Below, in pieces: positions 1-9,319 of a stretch of 35,119 nt of DNA. This DNA comes from Oscillospiraceae bacterium (GTDB taxonomy: Bacteria > Bacillota > Clostridia > UBA1381 > UBA9506). Position 1 is the first letter of the stretch. Each line of letters opens with the position of its first letter. The stretch covers positions 1-35,119 of the forward strand of contig SVJJ01000014.1 of assembly GCA_015069045.1 (NCBI GenBank), written 5' to 3'. The translations under genes and the position numbers were made by a program. Under the pieces are notes generated by a model. The model ran no database searches. It had not been told where the DNA came from and saw nothing but the letters and a program-made list of their open reading frames with translations.

Positions 1-897
1 ATACAAGGTGTTGAAATCGAAGATGAAGCTGATTTTAAAACCTTTTTAGAAGAAAATCGTTCTGCATGGGATTATGTGGACGAGGAACTTATGCGAGCAA
101 AGTCCGGTGAAACAAATGTTAAATTTTATGTCACAGCTGATAGTGCTGGACGAGAAATCTTAGGGGAGGCAGAACGCACACTGGCTATCTTACGCGAACT
201 GGATACAGATAAGCAGTTTGGTAGTTTGCGCCTTAGTCTTTCTGATGTTGATGAAGAGGATTGGGCCAATAATTGGAAACAATATTTTAAGCCATTAACC
301 GTTGGAAAAAAGATTTTAATTTTGCCTGAGTGGGAAACATTAGAAACACCTACAGACCGAACGGTATTTGTTATTAATCCCGGTATGAGCTTTGGTACAG
401 GGTCTCACCATACGACAAGACTTTGTTTAGAGGCACTGGAATCATGTATATCTCCTGGTATGGAAGTTTTGGATTTAGGTTGCGGCAGTGGTATTTTATC
501 ATCTGTTGCGCTACTTTTGGGCGCTAAATCGGCTACGGCAGTGGATATTGACCCTAACGCGGCACGCATTGCAAGGGAAAATGCCCGCCGTAACGGCATT
601 GCAGACGAGCAATATCGAATTTTTGCCGGTAACATATTGACAGATGAAGCATTAGTTCGTGCTATTTCCGACCGTCACTACGATTTAATTTTGGCCAACA
701 TTGTGGCAGATGTTATTATTGCGTTAGCCCCTATGATTCCCTCTCTTTTAAAAGAAAAAGGTCAATACATAACCTCCGGTATTATTACCGAACGGGGAGA
801 TGAGGTGTTAGCGGCCTATCAGATAGAGCCACTACGATTATGCAAACAAAACCAAAGCGGTGATTGGTTGGCTTTCCATTATCAAAAGATGAAGTGA
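1..897 (+). CDS. prmA: Ribosomal protein L11 methyltransferase, 5'-truncated by window edge
   Basis: PrmA is a cytoplasmic SAM-dependent enzyme that methylates ribosomal protein L11. The reading frame is open from base 1, and the residues before the first in-frame GTG (position 76) fit the N-terminal PrmA domain, so the start lies outside the window. Visible landmarks are the NPGMSFGTGSHHTT segment, SAM-binding motif I (VLDLGCGSG) and the LILANIVADVI substrate/catalytic loop, in family order. The gene stops with TGA at 895-897. It is followed by the tRNA-Val promoter with no clear terminator of its own. Identification is firm; only the missing N-terminus is uncertain. Confidence 0.95.
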   Translation: MQGVEIEDEADFKTFLEENRSAWDYVDEELMRAKSGETNVKFYVTADSAGREILGEAERTLAILRELDTDKQFGSLRLSLSDVDEEDWANNWKQYFKPLTVGKKILILPEWETLETPTDRTVFVINPGMSFGTGSHHTTRLCLEALESCISPGMEVLDLGCGSGILSSVALLLGAKSATAVDIDPNAARIARENARRNGIADEQYRIFAGNILTDEALVRAISDRHYDLILANIVADVIIALAPMIPSLLKEKGQYITSGIITERGDEVLAAYQIEPLRLCKQNQSGDWLAFHYQKMK

Positions 898-927
898 TAT
901 TTGTAACCGTAAAATTTACTAAAAAAC

Positions 928-956
928 TTGCACATTATCATTTTTTTTGATATAAT
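928..956 (+). promoter_or_regulatory. Sigma-A type promoter of tRNA-Val
   Basis: TTGCAC (928-933), a 17-bp spacer and TATAAT (951-956) lie 28 nt before the mature tRNA 5' end. The -10 is perfect and the -35 matches 4 of 6. Confidence 0.7.
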
Positions 957-984
957 GATTTATGCTGAGCGTAGCTCAGCGTTT

Positions 985-1061
<77 letters not shown>

Positions 1062-1062
1062 G

Positions 1063-1100
1063 GTCGGAGTAAAGTTTCCTTTGCTCCGACTTATTTTTTT
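1063..1100 (+). terminator. Rho-independent terminator of tRNA-Val
   Basis: A 12-bp stem (1063-1074 with 1079-1090, one G-T wobble) closes a TTTC tetraloop and is followed at once by TTATTTTTTT. It starts 2 nt after the CCA end. Confidence 0.9.
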
Positions 1101-1178
1101 ACTTCTCCTTATTTCACCAAAGGCACACTAGTATACCTGTGGTTTTCTTAGAATTTCCCTCTATTTTTTGACCATGAG

Positions 1179-1223
1179 AATCCTTCAATGTTTGGTTATA
1201 CATCGAAGGATTTTTGTGTTTTT
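1179..1223 (+). terminator. Terminator-like hairpin with no assigned gene
   Basis: The arms AATCCTTCAATG (1179-1190) and CATCGAAGGATT (1201-1212) pair with one wobble around a 10-nt loop and run into TTTTGTGTTTTT. No gene on the plus strand ends just before it, because the tRNA already has its own terminator. It may be a second barrier, or the end of a short unannotated transcript. I see no convincing promoter for one between 1101 and 1178. Confidence 0.55.
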
Positions 1224-1265
1224 CATGATAAAAATGACATATTTGTAAACAAAGGGATACAGCCT

Positions 1266-1294
1266 TTGACAAGTGTAGTTATTTGCTTTATAAT
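1266..1294 (+). promoter_or_regulatory. Perfect consensus sigma-A promoter
   Basis: TTGACA (1266-1271), a 17-bp spacer and TATAAT (1289-1294). The inferred start is near 1301, giving a short leader to the AAGGAGG site at 1312-1318 and the ATG at 1326. This predicts strong constitutive transcription of the small membrane protein gene. Confidence 0.85.
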
Positions 1295-1325
1295 ATAAAT
1301 ATAATGTCTGTAAGGAGGCGGCCGT

Positions 1326-1979
1326 ATGGCAGACCATAAATATAAGCCTAGTGAAGTGCCCAAAGGCGAGCGGTGGCAATATTTTCTAGATTATTATAAA
1401 ACACCCGTCATAGTTGGGGTTGTTGGGATTTTTTTGCTGATTTCTTTTTTAAAGTCTACGGTCCTAGCACCGGAGCCGGATGTGTCCATCTTAGCTTCTA
1501 CTTCGGAATTTGTTCATTATGATAAGTGGACATCTGTTCAGGAATCCATATCTGCCTTGCCCCTTGATTATGATGAAGATGGAGAAACCTTAGTTGAAAT
1601 TGAATATGTACAATTGGATGCTGATGCAAAACCGGAGGAAATAGAAGTACACAGGTCCAACCAAGCTAAGTTGATTGCCCTTTTAGAATCGGCCCATTGT
1701 GCCTTGCAAATTTTGGATGAAGAAATGTTTGCATATTTTTATGAACAAGGCTTAGTTGCTACCTATGGAGAATTGCCGGATGCTATGGGCAGGGAAGCTG
1801 ACGAGGTTATTAAAATCCCCCTTTCCGAAATTAATGCCTTTAGCTCGGTTCCGGAGTTGCCGGAGGGTTTGTATATGACGCTGCGTCCCCGAGATGCAAT
1901 GCACATGGGAGATAATAAAAAGAAACAAGCCAAATATGATCATCAGTTAGATACCTTAATGGCTTTGCTGATACCTTGA
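1326..1979 (+). CDS. Single-pass membrane protein of unknown function
   Basis: A 217-residue protein I cannot assign to a named family. It has a charged cytoplasmic N-terminus (about residues 1-24, with the sequence GERWQYFLDYY), one hydrophobic helix (about 26-46), then an acidic, presumably extracytoplasmic domain rich in Asp and Glu. No lipobox or catalytic motif is visible. The start is set by AAGGAGG at 1312-1318, 7 nt before the ATG, and by the perfect promoter just upstream. It is a one-gene transcription unit closed by its own terminator (1984-2031). A short N-terminus, one helix and an acidic outer domain suggest an envelope-associated protein, but that is inference only. Confidence 0.8.
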   Translation: MADHKYKPSEVPKGERWQYFLDYYKTPVIVGVVGIFLLISFLKSTVLAPEPDVSILASTSEFVHYDKWTSVQESISALPLDYDEDGETLVEIEYVQLDADAKPEEIEVHRSNQAKLIALLESAHCALQILDEEMFAYFYEQGLVATYGELPDAMGREADEVIKIPLSEINAFSSVPELPEGLYMTLRPRDAMHMGDNKKKQAKYDHQLDTLMALLIP

Positions 1980-1983
1980 AATA

Positions 1984-2031
1984 AAAAACAAGAGGATTGA
2001 TTTTTTTGTTGTGGCCTCTTGTTTTTGTTTT
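1984..2031 (+). terminator. Rho-independent terminator
   Basis: A perfect 12-bp stem (1984-1995 with 2015-2026) closes a 19-nt loop, and its T-rich 3' arm leads into TGTTTT. It separates the membrane protein gene from the ABC transporter pair. Any separate promoter for the transporter must lie within or close to it. Confidence 0.75.
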
Positions 2032-2061
2032 GCAATATATCATGAAAAAAGGAGTGCCTAT

Positions 2062-3783
2062 ATGATAAAAAAACTTGCACCTTATCTAAAGGGGTATGGA
2101 AAATATGCCTTACTGGCACCGATAACCATTATTATTGAGGTTCTTTTGGAAATAAGAATTCCTTTATACATGTCTAAAATTGTTGATGTAGGTATTAAAA
2201 ATGGGGATATTGGTTACATTGCTTGTTTAGGGGGATTGATGGTGCTGATGGCACTTTTATCTCTGCTTTTTGGTGCGTTATCAGCATTTTTTGCGGCCCG
2301 CGGTGGTATGGGCTTTGGTAAAAATATTCGACAGGCAGTTTTTCACAAAATTCAGGAATTTTCCTTTGCTAATACCGATAAGTTCAGTACCGCATCCCTT
2401 ATTACTCGTTTAACAACAGATGTAACGAATACACAACATACCTTTATGATGCTGATTCGTATGTTCGTTCGATCTCCTATTATGTTAGTCAGTGCCACCA
2501 TTATGGCAGCCAGCATTAATAAAGGCTTGGCAGTTGTTTTTTTGATTGCCGTTCCGGTGCTGGGAACAGCATTAGCCATTATTATGTGTATGGCCTTTCC
2601 GCGTTTTCGAAAAATGTTAACCTGTTATGACAACATGAATGGTTCTGTACAGGAAAATTTAATTGCAATTCGTGTGGTGAAGGCCTTTGTACGTCAGGAT
2701 TATGAAAATAAAAAATTTGCTGATGATGCAGAGGCTTTGCGTATGGCACAATTGAGGGCTGAGAAAGTCTTGATTTGTAATATGCCTATCATGCAGCTGG
2801 TCATTTATGGCTGTATTATAGCAGTTTTGTGGTTTGGGGGCAACATGGTTATTTCCGGCACCATGGATAATGGTCAGCTCATTAGCTTTATCAGTTACGT
2901 GACACAAATTCTTATGTCCCTCATGATGATTTCAATGGTTTTTGTTAACTTTGTTATGACCCGTGCCTCTGTGTCCAGAATTATAGCCGTTTTAGATGAG
3001 GTATTGGATATTGTGGATGTGGATGCAGAAACCCAGGTGACAGAAGGATCTGTGGAGTTTCGTAATGTATCTTTTTCCTATGCAAAGGATAGGGATAACT
3101 TGAATTTAGAAAACATTAATTTAACCATTGCACCCGGTGAAATGGTGGGTATTATAGGCAGTACCGGTTCAGCTAAAACAAGTCTTGTTCAATTAATTCC
3201 TCGGTTGTATGATGCAACTTTGGGTCAAGTGTTTGTAGGTGGCCATGATGTGCGCTCTTATTCCCTGACAAATCTGCGGAATGCCGTGGGGATGGTTTTG
3301 CAAAAAAATGTTCTTTTTTCAGGTACTATTTTGGATAATTTGCGTTGGGGCGACGAAGGCGCCACCAAAGAGGAAATTGTAGAAGCTTGCAAAGCAGCAC
3401 AGGCTCATGAATTTATTATGTCCTTCCCTGATGGATACGAAACGGAATTAGGGCAGGGTGGTGTGAATGTGTCCGGTGGACAAAAGCAACGGCTTTGTAT
3501 TGCACGGGCTCTGTTGAAAAAACCTAAAATTATTATTTTAGATGATAGTACCAGCGCTGTGGATACAGCCACAGATGCTAAAATTCGTTCAGCGCTTCGA
3601 GAAAAGCTGGTCGGTACTACTACCATTATTATTGCGCAGCGTGTATCTTCTGTTTTAGATGCAGATAAAATTGTGGTTATGGATGATGGGCATATTAATG
3701 ATGTTGGAACCCATGAGGAACTGTTAGCCAATAATGAGATATATCGAGAGATATATGAATCTCAGCAAAAGGGGGTGGCGTAA
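2062..3783 (+). CDS. Heterodimeric ABC exporter, subunit with degenerate ATP-site motifs
   Basis: A 573-residue half-transporter with an N-terminal six-helix exporter domain (about 15-305) and a C-terminal ATPase (about 330-570). Walker A is GSTGSAKT (366-373), with Ala at the usual Gly. The signature is VSGGQ (470-474). Walker B ends ILDD, so the catalytic Glu is Asp495. The switch residue is Gln526 (IIIAQR) where His is usual. This is the pattern of the degenerate-site subunit of heterodimers such as TM287/288, BmrCD and LmrCD. The chosen start has AAAAGGAG 7 nt upstream; the open frame extends back to 2011 but that part lies inside the preceding terminator. Its stop overlaps the next gene by 1 bp (TAATG). 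The substrate is unknown; multidrug or lipid efflux is a guess. Confidence 0.88.
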   Translation: MIKKLAPYLKGYGKYALLAPITIIIEVLLEIRIPLYMSKIVDVGIKNGDIGYIACLGGLMVLMALLSLLFGALSAFFAARGGMGFGKNIRQAVFHKIQEFSFANTDKFSTASLITRLTTDVTNTQHTFMMLIRMFVRSPIMLVSATIMAASINKGLAVVFLIAVPVLGTALAIIMCMAFPRFRKMLTCYDNMNGSVQENLIAIRVVKAFVRQDYENKKFADDAEALRMAQLRAEKVLICNMPIMQLVIYGCIIAVLWFGGNMVISGTMDNGQLISFISYVTQILMSLMMISMVFVNFVMTRASVSRIIAVLDEVLDIVDVDAETQVTEGSVEFRNVSFSYAKDRDNLNLENINLTIAPGEMVGIIGSTGSAKTSLVQLIPRLYDATLGQVFVGGHDVRSYSLTNLRNAVGMVLQKNVLFSGTILDNLRWGDEGATKEEIVEACKAAQAHEFIMSFPDGYETELGQGGVNVSGGQKQRLCIARALLKKPKIIILDDSTSAVDTATDAKIRSALREKLVGTTTIIIAQRVSSVLDADKIVVMDDGHINDVGTHEELLANNEIYREIYESQQKGVA

Positions 3784-5675
3784 TGCCCAAACATCCGGGA
3801 CCAATTCGAAAACCAGGAGATGCGAAAAAAACGTTGCTGAGAATTTTAAGTTACATGGGCGTTTATCGTTGGCAACTTATTTTGGTGGTTTTTTGTATCA
3901 TTATCAGCTCAGGTGCGGGCGTTGCCGGTACTTATTTTTTAAAGCCGGTTATCAACGACTATCTTCTCCCCTTCATAGGGCAAAAGGATGTAGATTTGTC
4001 CGGTTTCATCAGTATCCTGTGCCTTATGGGAGCCATTTATTTAGCGGGTGCTTTTTCTACTTATTTATATAACCGATTAATGCTGAATATTGCCACCCGT
4101 ACACTTAAAAAAGTGCGAACGGATTTATTTTCAGCCATGCAAACCTTGCCCATTAAGTTTTTTGATACCCATCCCCATGGTGACTTGATGAGTCGTTTTA
4201 CCAATGATACAGATACACTGCGAGAAATGGTTGGTATGGGAATTCCCCAATTTATTTCATCGACCTTAAGTGTTACCGGTGTGTTCATTATGATGGTAGT
4301 TCTGAGCCCGGCACTCACCATTTTAGTCTTGGCTATGTTGGTCATTATGCTGTTTGTTGTTAAAATAATAGGTGGTAAGAGTGGCTATTTCTTTAAAAAG
4401 CAACAACAGGAATTGGGACGGGTTAATGGCTATATTGAGGAAATGATAGAAGGGCAAAAGGTGGTTAAGGTCTTTTCCCGTGAAACGGAAATTAAAGACG
4501 AATTTGATGAGTTAAACAATGCACTTTGTGAAGCGGCCACCAATGCCCACGCCTTTGCCAATGTTTTGATGCCTATTATGGGGAATCTATCCTATTTGCA
4601 TTATGCATTAACGGCGGTTGTGGGTGGTATTTTATCTATTATGGGTTGGTCGGATATTGGTACTTTAGGTGCTTTTTTACAATACACTCGGTCCTTTTCG
4701 CAACCGATTACCCAAATTTCTCAGCAGTTTAACAGCATTTTAAGTGCCTTGGCCGGTGCAGAACGAATTTTTTCTCTAATAGATGAAATGCCGGAAAAGG
4801 ATGAAGGCATTGTGACTTTGGTTCGCGCCACATATGACCCTCAGGGTGTGCTAAAGGAAACAGATGCCCAAGGTGCTACTTGTTGGGCATGGAAACGGCC
4901 ATTGCCGGATGGCAACTTTACTTATACTGAGGTTAAGGGTGATGTACGATTCGAGCATGTGACTTTTGGGTATGAGGAAAATAAAACGGTTTTAAAGGAT
5001 ATAAGTTTATATGCCAAACCCGGTCAAAAAATTGCCTTTGTTGGTTCTACAGGTGCGGGTAAAACGACCATTACCAATTTAATCAATCGGTTTTATGATA
5101 TTCAGGAGGGTACCATTACCTATGATGGTATTCCCATTACAGACATTAAGAAACCGGATCTTCGGCGCTCTTTATCCATGGTGCTGCAGGATGCACATTT
5201 ATTTACGGGAACTGTGCGGGACAATATTCGTTACGGGCGATTAAACGCCACGGATGAGGAGGTTGAAGAAGCCGCAAAACTTGCTAATGCACATACATTT
5301 ATTCGACATTTGCCTCAGGGATATGATACTATTTTGACCGGTGATGGAGGTAATCTTTCCCAGGGACAAAGGCAGCTTTTATCCATTGCGCGTGCTGCTG
5401 TAGCTGACCCGCCGGTGTTAATTTTAGATGAGGCTACAAGTTCTATTGATACACGTACAGAGGCTTTAATTGAAAAAGGTATGGATAAGCTAATGGCGGG
5501 ACGTACGGTATTTGTTATTGCCCATCGTCTTTCCACGGTTCGCAATTCCAACGCCATTATGGTTTTGCAAAACGGAGAGATTATTGAGCGGGGCGACCAT
5601 AATAGTCTCTTAGAGGAGAAGGGCAAATACTATCAATTATATACCGGGTCTTTTGATATGGACTTAGATGAATAG
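3783..5675 (+). CDS. Heterodimeric ABC exporter, catalytically intact subunit
   Basis: A 630-residue half-transporter that should pair with the upstream subunit. The membrane domain spans about 25-330 and the ATPase about 385-620. Walker A is GSTGAGKT (421-428). Walker B LILDE carries the catalytic Glu550, and the switch is His581 (VIAHRLS). Its signature is LSQGQ (525-529), the variant that completes the degenerate site with the partner. An extra segment of roughly 45 residues (about 343-385, containing CWAW) sits between the two domains, as in other members of this subfamily. The start codon overlaps the previous stop (TAATG) and GGGGGTGG lies just upstream, so translation is coupled. The two-gene operon ends at the palindromic terminator at about 5692. 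Confidence 0.88.
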   Translation: MPKHPGPIRKPGDAKKTLLRILSYMGVYRWQLILVVFCIIISSGAGVAGTYFLKPVINDYLLPFIGQKDVDLSGFISILCLMGAIYLAGAFSTYLYNRLMLNIATRTLKKVRTDLFSAMQTLPIKFFDTHPHGDLMSRFTNDTDTLREMVGMGIPQFISSTLSVTGVFIMMVVLSPALTILVLAMLVIMLFVVKIIGGKSGYFFKKQQQELGRVNGYIEEMIEGQKVVKVFSRETEIKDEFDELNNALCEAATNAHAFANVLMPIMGNLSYLHYALTAVVGGILSIMGWSDIGTLGAFLQYTRSFSQPITQISQQFNSILSALAGAERIFSLIDEMPEKDEGIVTLVRATYDPQGVLKETDAQGATCWAWKRPLPDGNFTYTEVKGDVRFEHVTFGYEENKTVLKDISLYAKPGQKIAFVGSTGAGKTTITNLINRFYDIQEGTITYDGIPITDIKKPDLRRSLSMVLQDAHLFTGTVRDNIRYGRLNATDEEVEEAAKLANAHTFIRHLPQGYDTILTGDGGNLSQGQRQLLSIARAAVADPPVLILDEATSSIDTRTEALIEKGMDKLMAGRTVFVIAHRLSTVRNSNAIMVLQNGEIIERGDHNSLLEEKGKYYQLYTGSFDMDLDE

Positions 5676-5691
5676 AAAACAGATGAACAAT

Positions 5692-5734
5692 AAAAATAAA
5701 TCCCCATGCAATATTGCATGGGGATTTATTTTTT
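5692..5734. terminator. Perfect palindromic bidirectional terminator
   Basis: Positions 5692-5733 form an uninterrupted inverted repeat, 21 bp per arm and centred at 5712.5, with a GC-rich core (CCCCATGC/GCATGGGG) and T-runs on both strands. It lies between the convergent ABC transporter operon (plus) and hydrogenase operon (minus) and should end both. Confidence 0.92.
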
Positions 5735-5742
5735 CACTTGGT

Positions 5743-7485
5743 TTAATATTTAGGTCTTTCGTGATAGTGTGTATGGAGCAGGGTATGGGACTTATGTCCG
5801 CAAGGCTCTCCCAGATATTCCTCATACAACTTTTTAACGTAGGGATTTTCATGGGACTTCCGCAAGGACAGCGATTTGTCCTCTGCATAAATTGCCTTGG
5901 CACGCTCGGCTTTTAAATCAATCTCAGCCATAACCTTTGCAGGTTGTATTGGTTGACCACCACCGGTAACACAACCACCGGGGCAAGCCATGATTTCAAT
6001 AAAATGATAGTTGGCCTTGCCTTCTTTGACTGCATTCAACAGTTTTCGAGCATTACCAAGACCATTTGCAACAGCCACATTAATATCCATACCTGCAACG
6101 TTAACGGTTGCTTCTTTAATACCTTCGGTACCACGAACAGCATGATATTCAATATCTTCCAGCGATTTTCCGGTTAGAATATCTGCTACTGTTCGCAATG
6201 CTGCTTCCATAACACCGCCAGTTGCACCAAAGATAACACCGGCACCTGTAGCCTCCTCGCCAAAGGGAGTATCAAACACAGCATCGGCAAGTTCACTAAA
6301 TTCAATACCGGCTTCTTTAATCATTTTGGCCAGCTCACGAGTGGTAATAACGGCATCAACATCGGGGTAACCTGTGCTAGACAACTCTTCACGTTGTGCC
6401 TCAAATTTCTTAGCTGTACAAGGCATAACCGAAACCACATAAATATCTTTTGGGTCAATGCCTGCTTTTTCTGCATAGTAGGATTTGAGCACGGCACCAT
6501 ACATCTCATGAGGAGATTTGGCAGTAGATAGATTATCCAGAAATTCAGGGAAATTGTGCTCGCAGAATTTAACCCAACCGGGGCTGCAAGAAGTAATCAA
6601 AGGCAATTTGCCGCCTTCTTTGATTCGATTTAATAACTCTGTGCCTTCTTCCATAATAGTTAAGTCAGCAGCAAAATCGGTATCAAACACCTTGTCAAAC
6701 CCTAACAGCTTTAAAGCAGCTGCCATTTTGCCTGTAACCGGTGTGCCGATAGGCATGCCAAACTCTTCACCCAAAGCAGCACGAACAGCCGGTGCTGTTT
6801 GCACAACAACATGCTTGGTTTCATCAGCTAAGGCATTCCAAACAGGGGTTAAGCCGTCTTTTTCACGTAATGCGCCAACGGGGCAGTGAACAATACACTG
6901 ACCACACATAGTGCAATCGGTTTCGTTTAAGGACTTTTCAAAAGAACAACCGATTTTGGTATCAAAACCTCTTTCGATGGCTTCAATAACGCCAACGGTT
7001 TGTACCTTTTGACAAACAGCTACGCAACGACGGCAGAGAATACATTTGTTGTTGTCACGAACAATAGAGGGAGAAAAGTCATCCACAGTATTCTGTGACA
7101 TGACACCCTCGTAGGGAATTTCGGTTATGTTCAACTCATCAGCCAACTTCTGTAATTCACAGTTTCTGTTGCGTACGCAAGTTAGACATTTCTTCTCGTG
7201 ATTAGAGAGCATGAGTTCTAAAACAGCCTTTCTGGCCTTTCTCACACGGGGTGTTGAGGTAAATACCTCCATACCTTCGCTAACGGGATAAACACAAGCA
7301 GTTGCTAAGGCTCTGGCACCTTTAATTTCTACCAAGCACATTCTGCATGCGCCAATTTCATTAATATCTTTTAGGTAGCAAAGCGTAGGAATATCAATTC
7401 CGGCTTGACGGGCTGCCTGCAGAACGGTATAATCCTGAGGCACCGAAATGCTTTGACCATTAATTGTAAGTGTAACCATTTCCAT
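5743..7485 (-). CDS. hydA: NADH-dependent [FeFe] hydrogenase catalytic subunit (HydA type)
   Basis: A 580-residue cytoplasmic H2-forming or H2-uptake subunit. From the N-terminus: a [2Fe-2S] domain (Cys36, 47, 50, 64), a His-ligated [4Fe-4S] cluster (His96, Cys100, 103, 109), and a two-[4Fe-4S] ferredoxin domain (Cys148/151/154/158 and Cys191/194/197/201). Then comes the H-cluster domain with L1 TSCSPGW (Cys300), L2 MPCTAKKFE (Cys356) and L3 MACPGGCVTGGGQP (Cys501, Cys505). The small-subunit-like tail ends in a His-rich stretch. It is the last gene of the operon, 21 bp after hydB, with AAAGGAGG before the ATG. With HydB and HydC it should form a soluble complex linking H2 to NADH and reduced ferredoxin. 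Bifurcation is inferred from family and gene set. Confidence 0.96.
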   Translation of the reverse strand: MEMVTLTINGQSISVPQDYTVLQAARQAGIDIPTLCYLKDINEIGACRMCLVEIKGARALATACVYPVSEGMEVFTSTPRVRKARKAVLELMLSNHEKKCLTCVRNRNCELQKLADELNITEIPYEGVMSQNTVDDFSPSIVRDNNKCILCRRCVAVCQKVQTVGVIEAIERGFDTKIGCSFEKSLNETDCTMCGQCIVHCPVGALREKDGLTPVWNALADETKHVVVQTAPAVRAALGEEFGMPIGTPVTGKMAAALKLLGFDKVFDTDFAADLTIMEEGTELLNRIKEGGKLPLITSCSPGWVKFCEHNFPEFLDNLSTAKSPHEMYGAVLKSYYAEKAGIDPKDIYVVSVMPCTAKKFEAQREELSSTGYPDVDAVITTRELAKMIKEAGIEFSELADAVFDTPFGEEATGAGVIFGATGGVMEAALRTVADILTGKSLEDIEYHAVRGTEGIKEATVNVAGMDINVAVANGLGNARKLLNAVKEGKANYHFIEIMACPGGCVTGGGQPIQPAKVMAEIDLKAERAKAIYAEDKSLSLRKSHENPYVKKLYEEYLGEPCGHKSHTLLHTHYHERPKY

Positions 7486-7506
7486 TGTACAAGCTTCCTC
7501 CTTTCG

Positions 7507-9303
7507 TTATTTCACCACGATGGCGTTAAATCGGCATTTTTCGACACAAGCGCCGCACTTAATACATTTTTCGGGGTCGATACGGAAGGGACTCTTTATC
7601 TCACCGTAGATGGCATTAGCCGGACACTGTTTAGCACACAGGCTACAACCCTTACATTTATCTTCCACAATGACATAGCTGAGTAATGCTTTACATACAC
7701 CAGCTGGACATTTCTTGTCAATGACGTGTGCCTCATACTCATCACGGAAATAACGCAAAGTTGACAAAACAGGGTTCGGTGCTGTTTGTCCCAATCCGCA
7801 CAAAGCAGTTTCCTTAATGTTATAGGCTAATGCTTCCAGCCTGTCCAAATCCTCTAATGTACCTTTGCCTTGTGTAATTTTCTCTAAAATTTCCAGCATG
7901 CGTTTAGTACCAATACGACAAGGGGTACATTTACCGCAAGATTCATCAACAGTGAACTCTAAGAAGAACTTAGCGATGTCAACCATACAGTTATCCTCAT
8001 CCATAACAATCAGACCGCCGGAGCCCATCATGGATCCGATTTGAATCAGGGAGTCATAATCGATGGGAACATCCATTAAGGATGCAGGGATACATCCGCC
8101 GGAAGGACCACCGGTTTGTGCTGCTTTAAATTTTTTACCTCCGGGAATACCACCGCCGATTTCCTCGACAATCTCCCGAAGTGTTGTACCCATAGCAACT
8201 TCTACTAAACCGGTGTTATTAATTTTGCCACCCAGGGCAAATACTTTCGTACCTTTGCTCTTTTCAGTACCAATAGAGTTAAACCATTCAGAACCATTTA
8301 AGATAATCTGAGGAATATTGGCATAGGTTTCTACATTGTTAAGCAATGTGGGTTTTTCCCATAAACCTTTAACAGCCGGGAATGGAGGACGAGGTCTCGG
8401 CTCGCCACGCATGCCTTCAATAGAAGTCATCAACGCAGTTTCTTCACCGCAAACGAAGGCACCGGCGCCCAATCGGATTTCCAAATCAAAAGAGAAGTCA
8501 GTTCCAAAAATATTCTGACCTAAAAGTCCATATTCACGAGCTTGTTCAATAGCTATTTGCAAACGTTTAACAGCAATGGGATATTCAGCTCGAATATATA
8601 TGTAGCCTTGTTCTGCATTGATAGCATAAGCAGCAATGGCCATAGCTTCAATTACGGCATGAGGGTCACCCTCTAATACGCTTCTGTCCATAAATGCACC
8701 CGGGTCACCCTCATCGGCATTACAGCAGACATATTTGCCGATAACGTTAGGAGATTTAGCTGCCAGCATCCATTTAATGCCGGTGGGAAAACCGCCGCCG
8801 CCACGGCCACGAAGACCGGAGGCCTTGATTTCCTCAATTACACCTTCAGGTGTCATTTCTGTCAGGACTTTACCTAAAGCTCTGTAGCCATCTAAAGCGA
8901 TGTATTCATCAATATTTTCCGGATCAATTACACCACAGTTACGCAAGGCGATTCTGTTTTGCTTTTTATAAAAATCTACCTCATTTAAGGATTTAATGTT
9001 TTCATCCTGAACAGTTTCGTCATATAAAAGGCGTTTTACAATACGGCCCTTTAGCAAATGCTCAGAAACAATTTCTTCAACATCCTCAGGTTTAACCATG
9101 CTATAGAAGGAACCTTCCGGGTATACAATAACAACCGGGCCTAATGCACACAAACCGAAACAACCGGTCTGTACAACTTTAACCTCTTTTTCAAGACCCT
9201 TTGCCGCCAACTGCGTTTCAAATGCTTCTAAAATTTTCTGGCTGCCGGATGATGTACAACCTGTACCGCCGCAGACCAGAACCGTTGATCTTGCAAAATC
9301 CAT
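7507..9303 (-). CDS. hydB: NuoF-like flavoprotein subunit of the hydrogenase complex (HydB type)
   Basis: A 598-residue NADH-binding FMN subunit. It starts with a thioredoxin-like [2Fe-2S] domain (Cys11, 16, 48, 52). The Nqo1/NuoF core follows: the GRGGGGFPTG nucleotide loop (about 166-175), NADEGDPGAF (195-204), an SLBB region, and the N3-type [4Fe-4S] cluster ESCGKCTPC (Cys456, 459, 462) with Cys502. The C-terminus adds two [4Fe-4S] ferredoxin clusters (Cys550/553/556/560 and Cys580/583/586/590), as in HydB rather than plain NuoF. The start has AAAGGAGG 9 nt upstream. It is 16 bp downstream of the small ferredoxin-like gene and 21 bp before hydA, clearly co-transcribed. It should pass electrons between NADH and HydA/ferredoxin. 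Confidence 0.96.
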   Translation of the reverse strand: MDFARSTVLVCGGTGCTSSGSQKILEAFETQLAAKGLEKEVKVVQTGCFGLCALGPVVIVYPEGSFYSMVKPEDVEEIVSEHLLKGRIVKRLLYDETVQDENIKSLNEVDFYKKQNRIALRNCGVIDPENIDEYIALDGYRALGKVLTEMTPEGVIEEIKASGLRGRGGGGFPTGIKWMLAAKSPNVIGKYVCCNADEGDPGAFMDRSVLEGDPHAVIEAMAIAAYAINAEQGYIYIRAEYPIAVKRLQIAIEQAREYGLLGQNIFGTDFSFDLEIRLGAGAFVCGEETALMTSIEGMRGEPRPRPPFPAVKGLWEKPTLLNNVETYANIPQIILNGSEWFNSIGTEKSKGTKVFALGGKINNTGLVEVAMGTTLREIVEEIGGGIPGGKKFKAAQTGGPSGGCIPASLMDVPIDYDSLIQIGSMMGSGGLIVMDEDNCMVDIAKFFLEFTVDESCGKCTPCRIGTKRMLEILEKITQGKGTLEDLDRLEALAYNIKETALCGLGQTAPNPVLSTLRYFRDEYEAHVIDKKCPAGVCKALLSYVIVEDKCKGCSLCAKQCPANAIYGEIKSPFRIDPEKCIKCGACVEKCRFNAIVVK

Positions 9304-9319
9304 GTTCCGTTATCCTCCT

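Noticed and set aside
3225-3260. Loss of function in the first ABC subunit because of GSTGSAKT and ILDD
   Set aside because: These changes are the expected degenerate-site pattern of heterodimeric exporters, not signs of a pseudogene.
3734-4072. Plus-strand frame across the ABC subunit junction
   Set aside because: Overlaps the end of subunit 1 and the start of subunit 2 in another frame; both of those have motifs and coupled starts.
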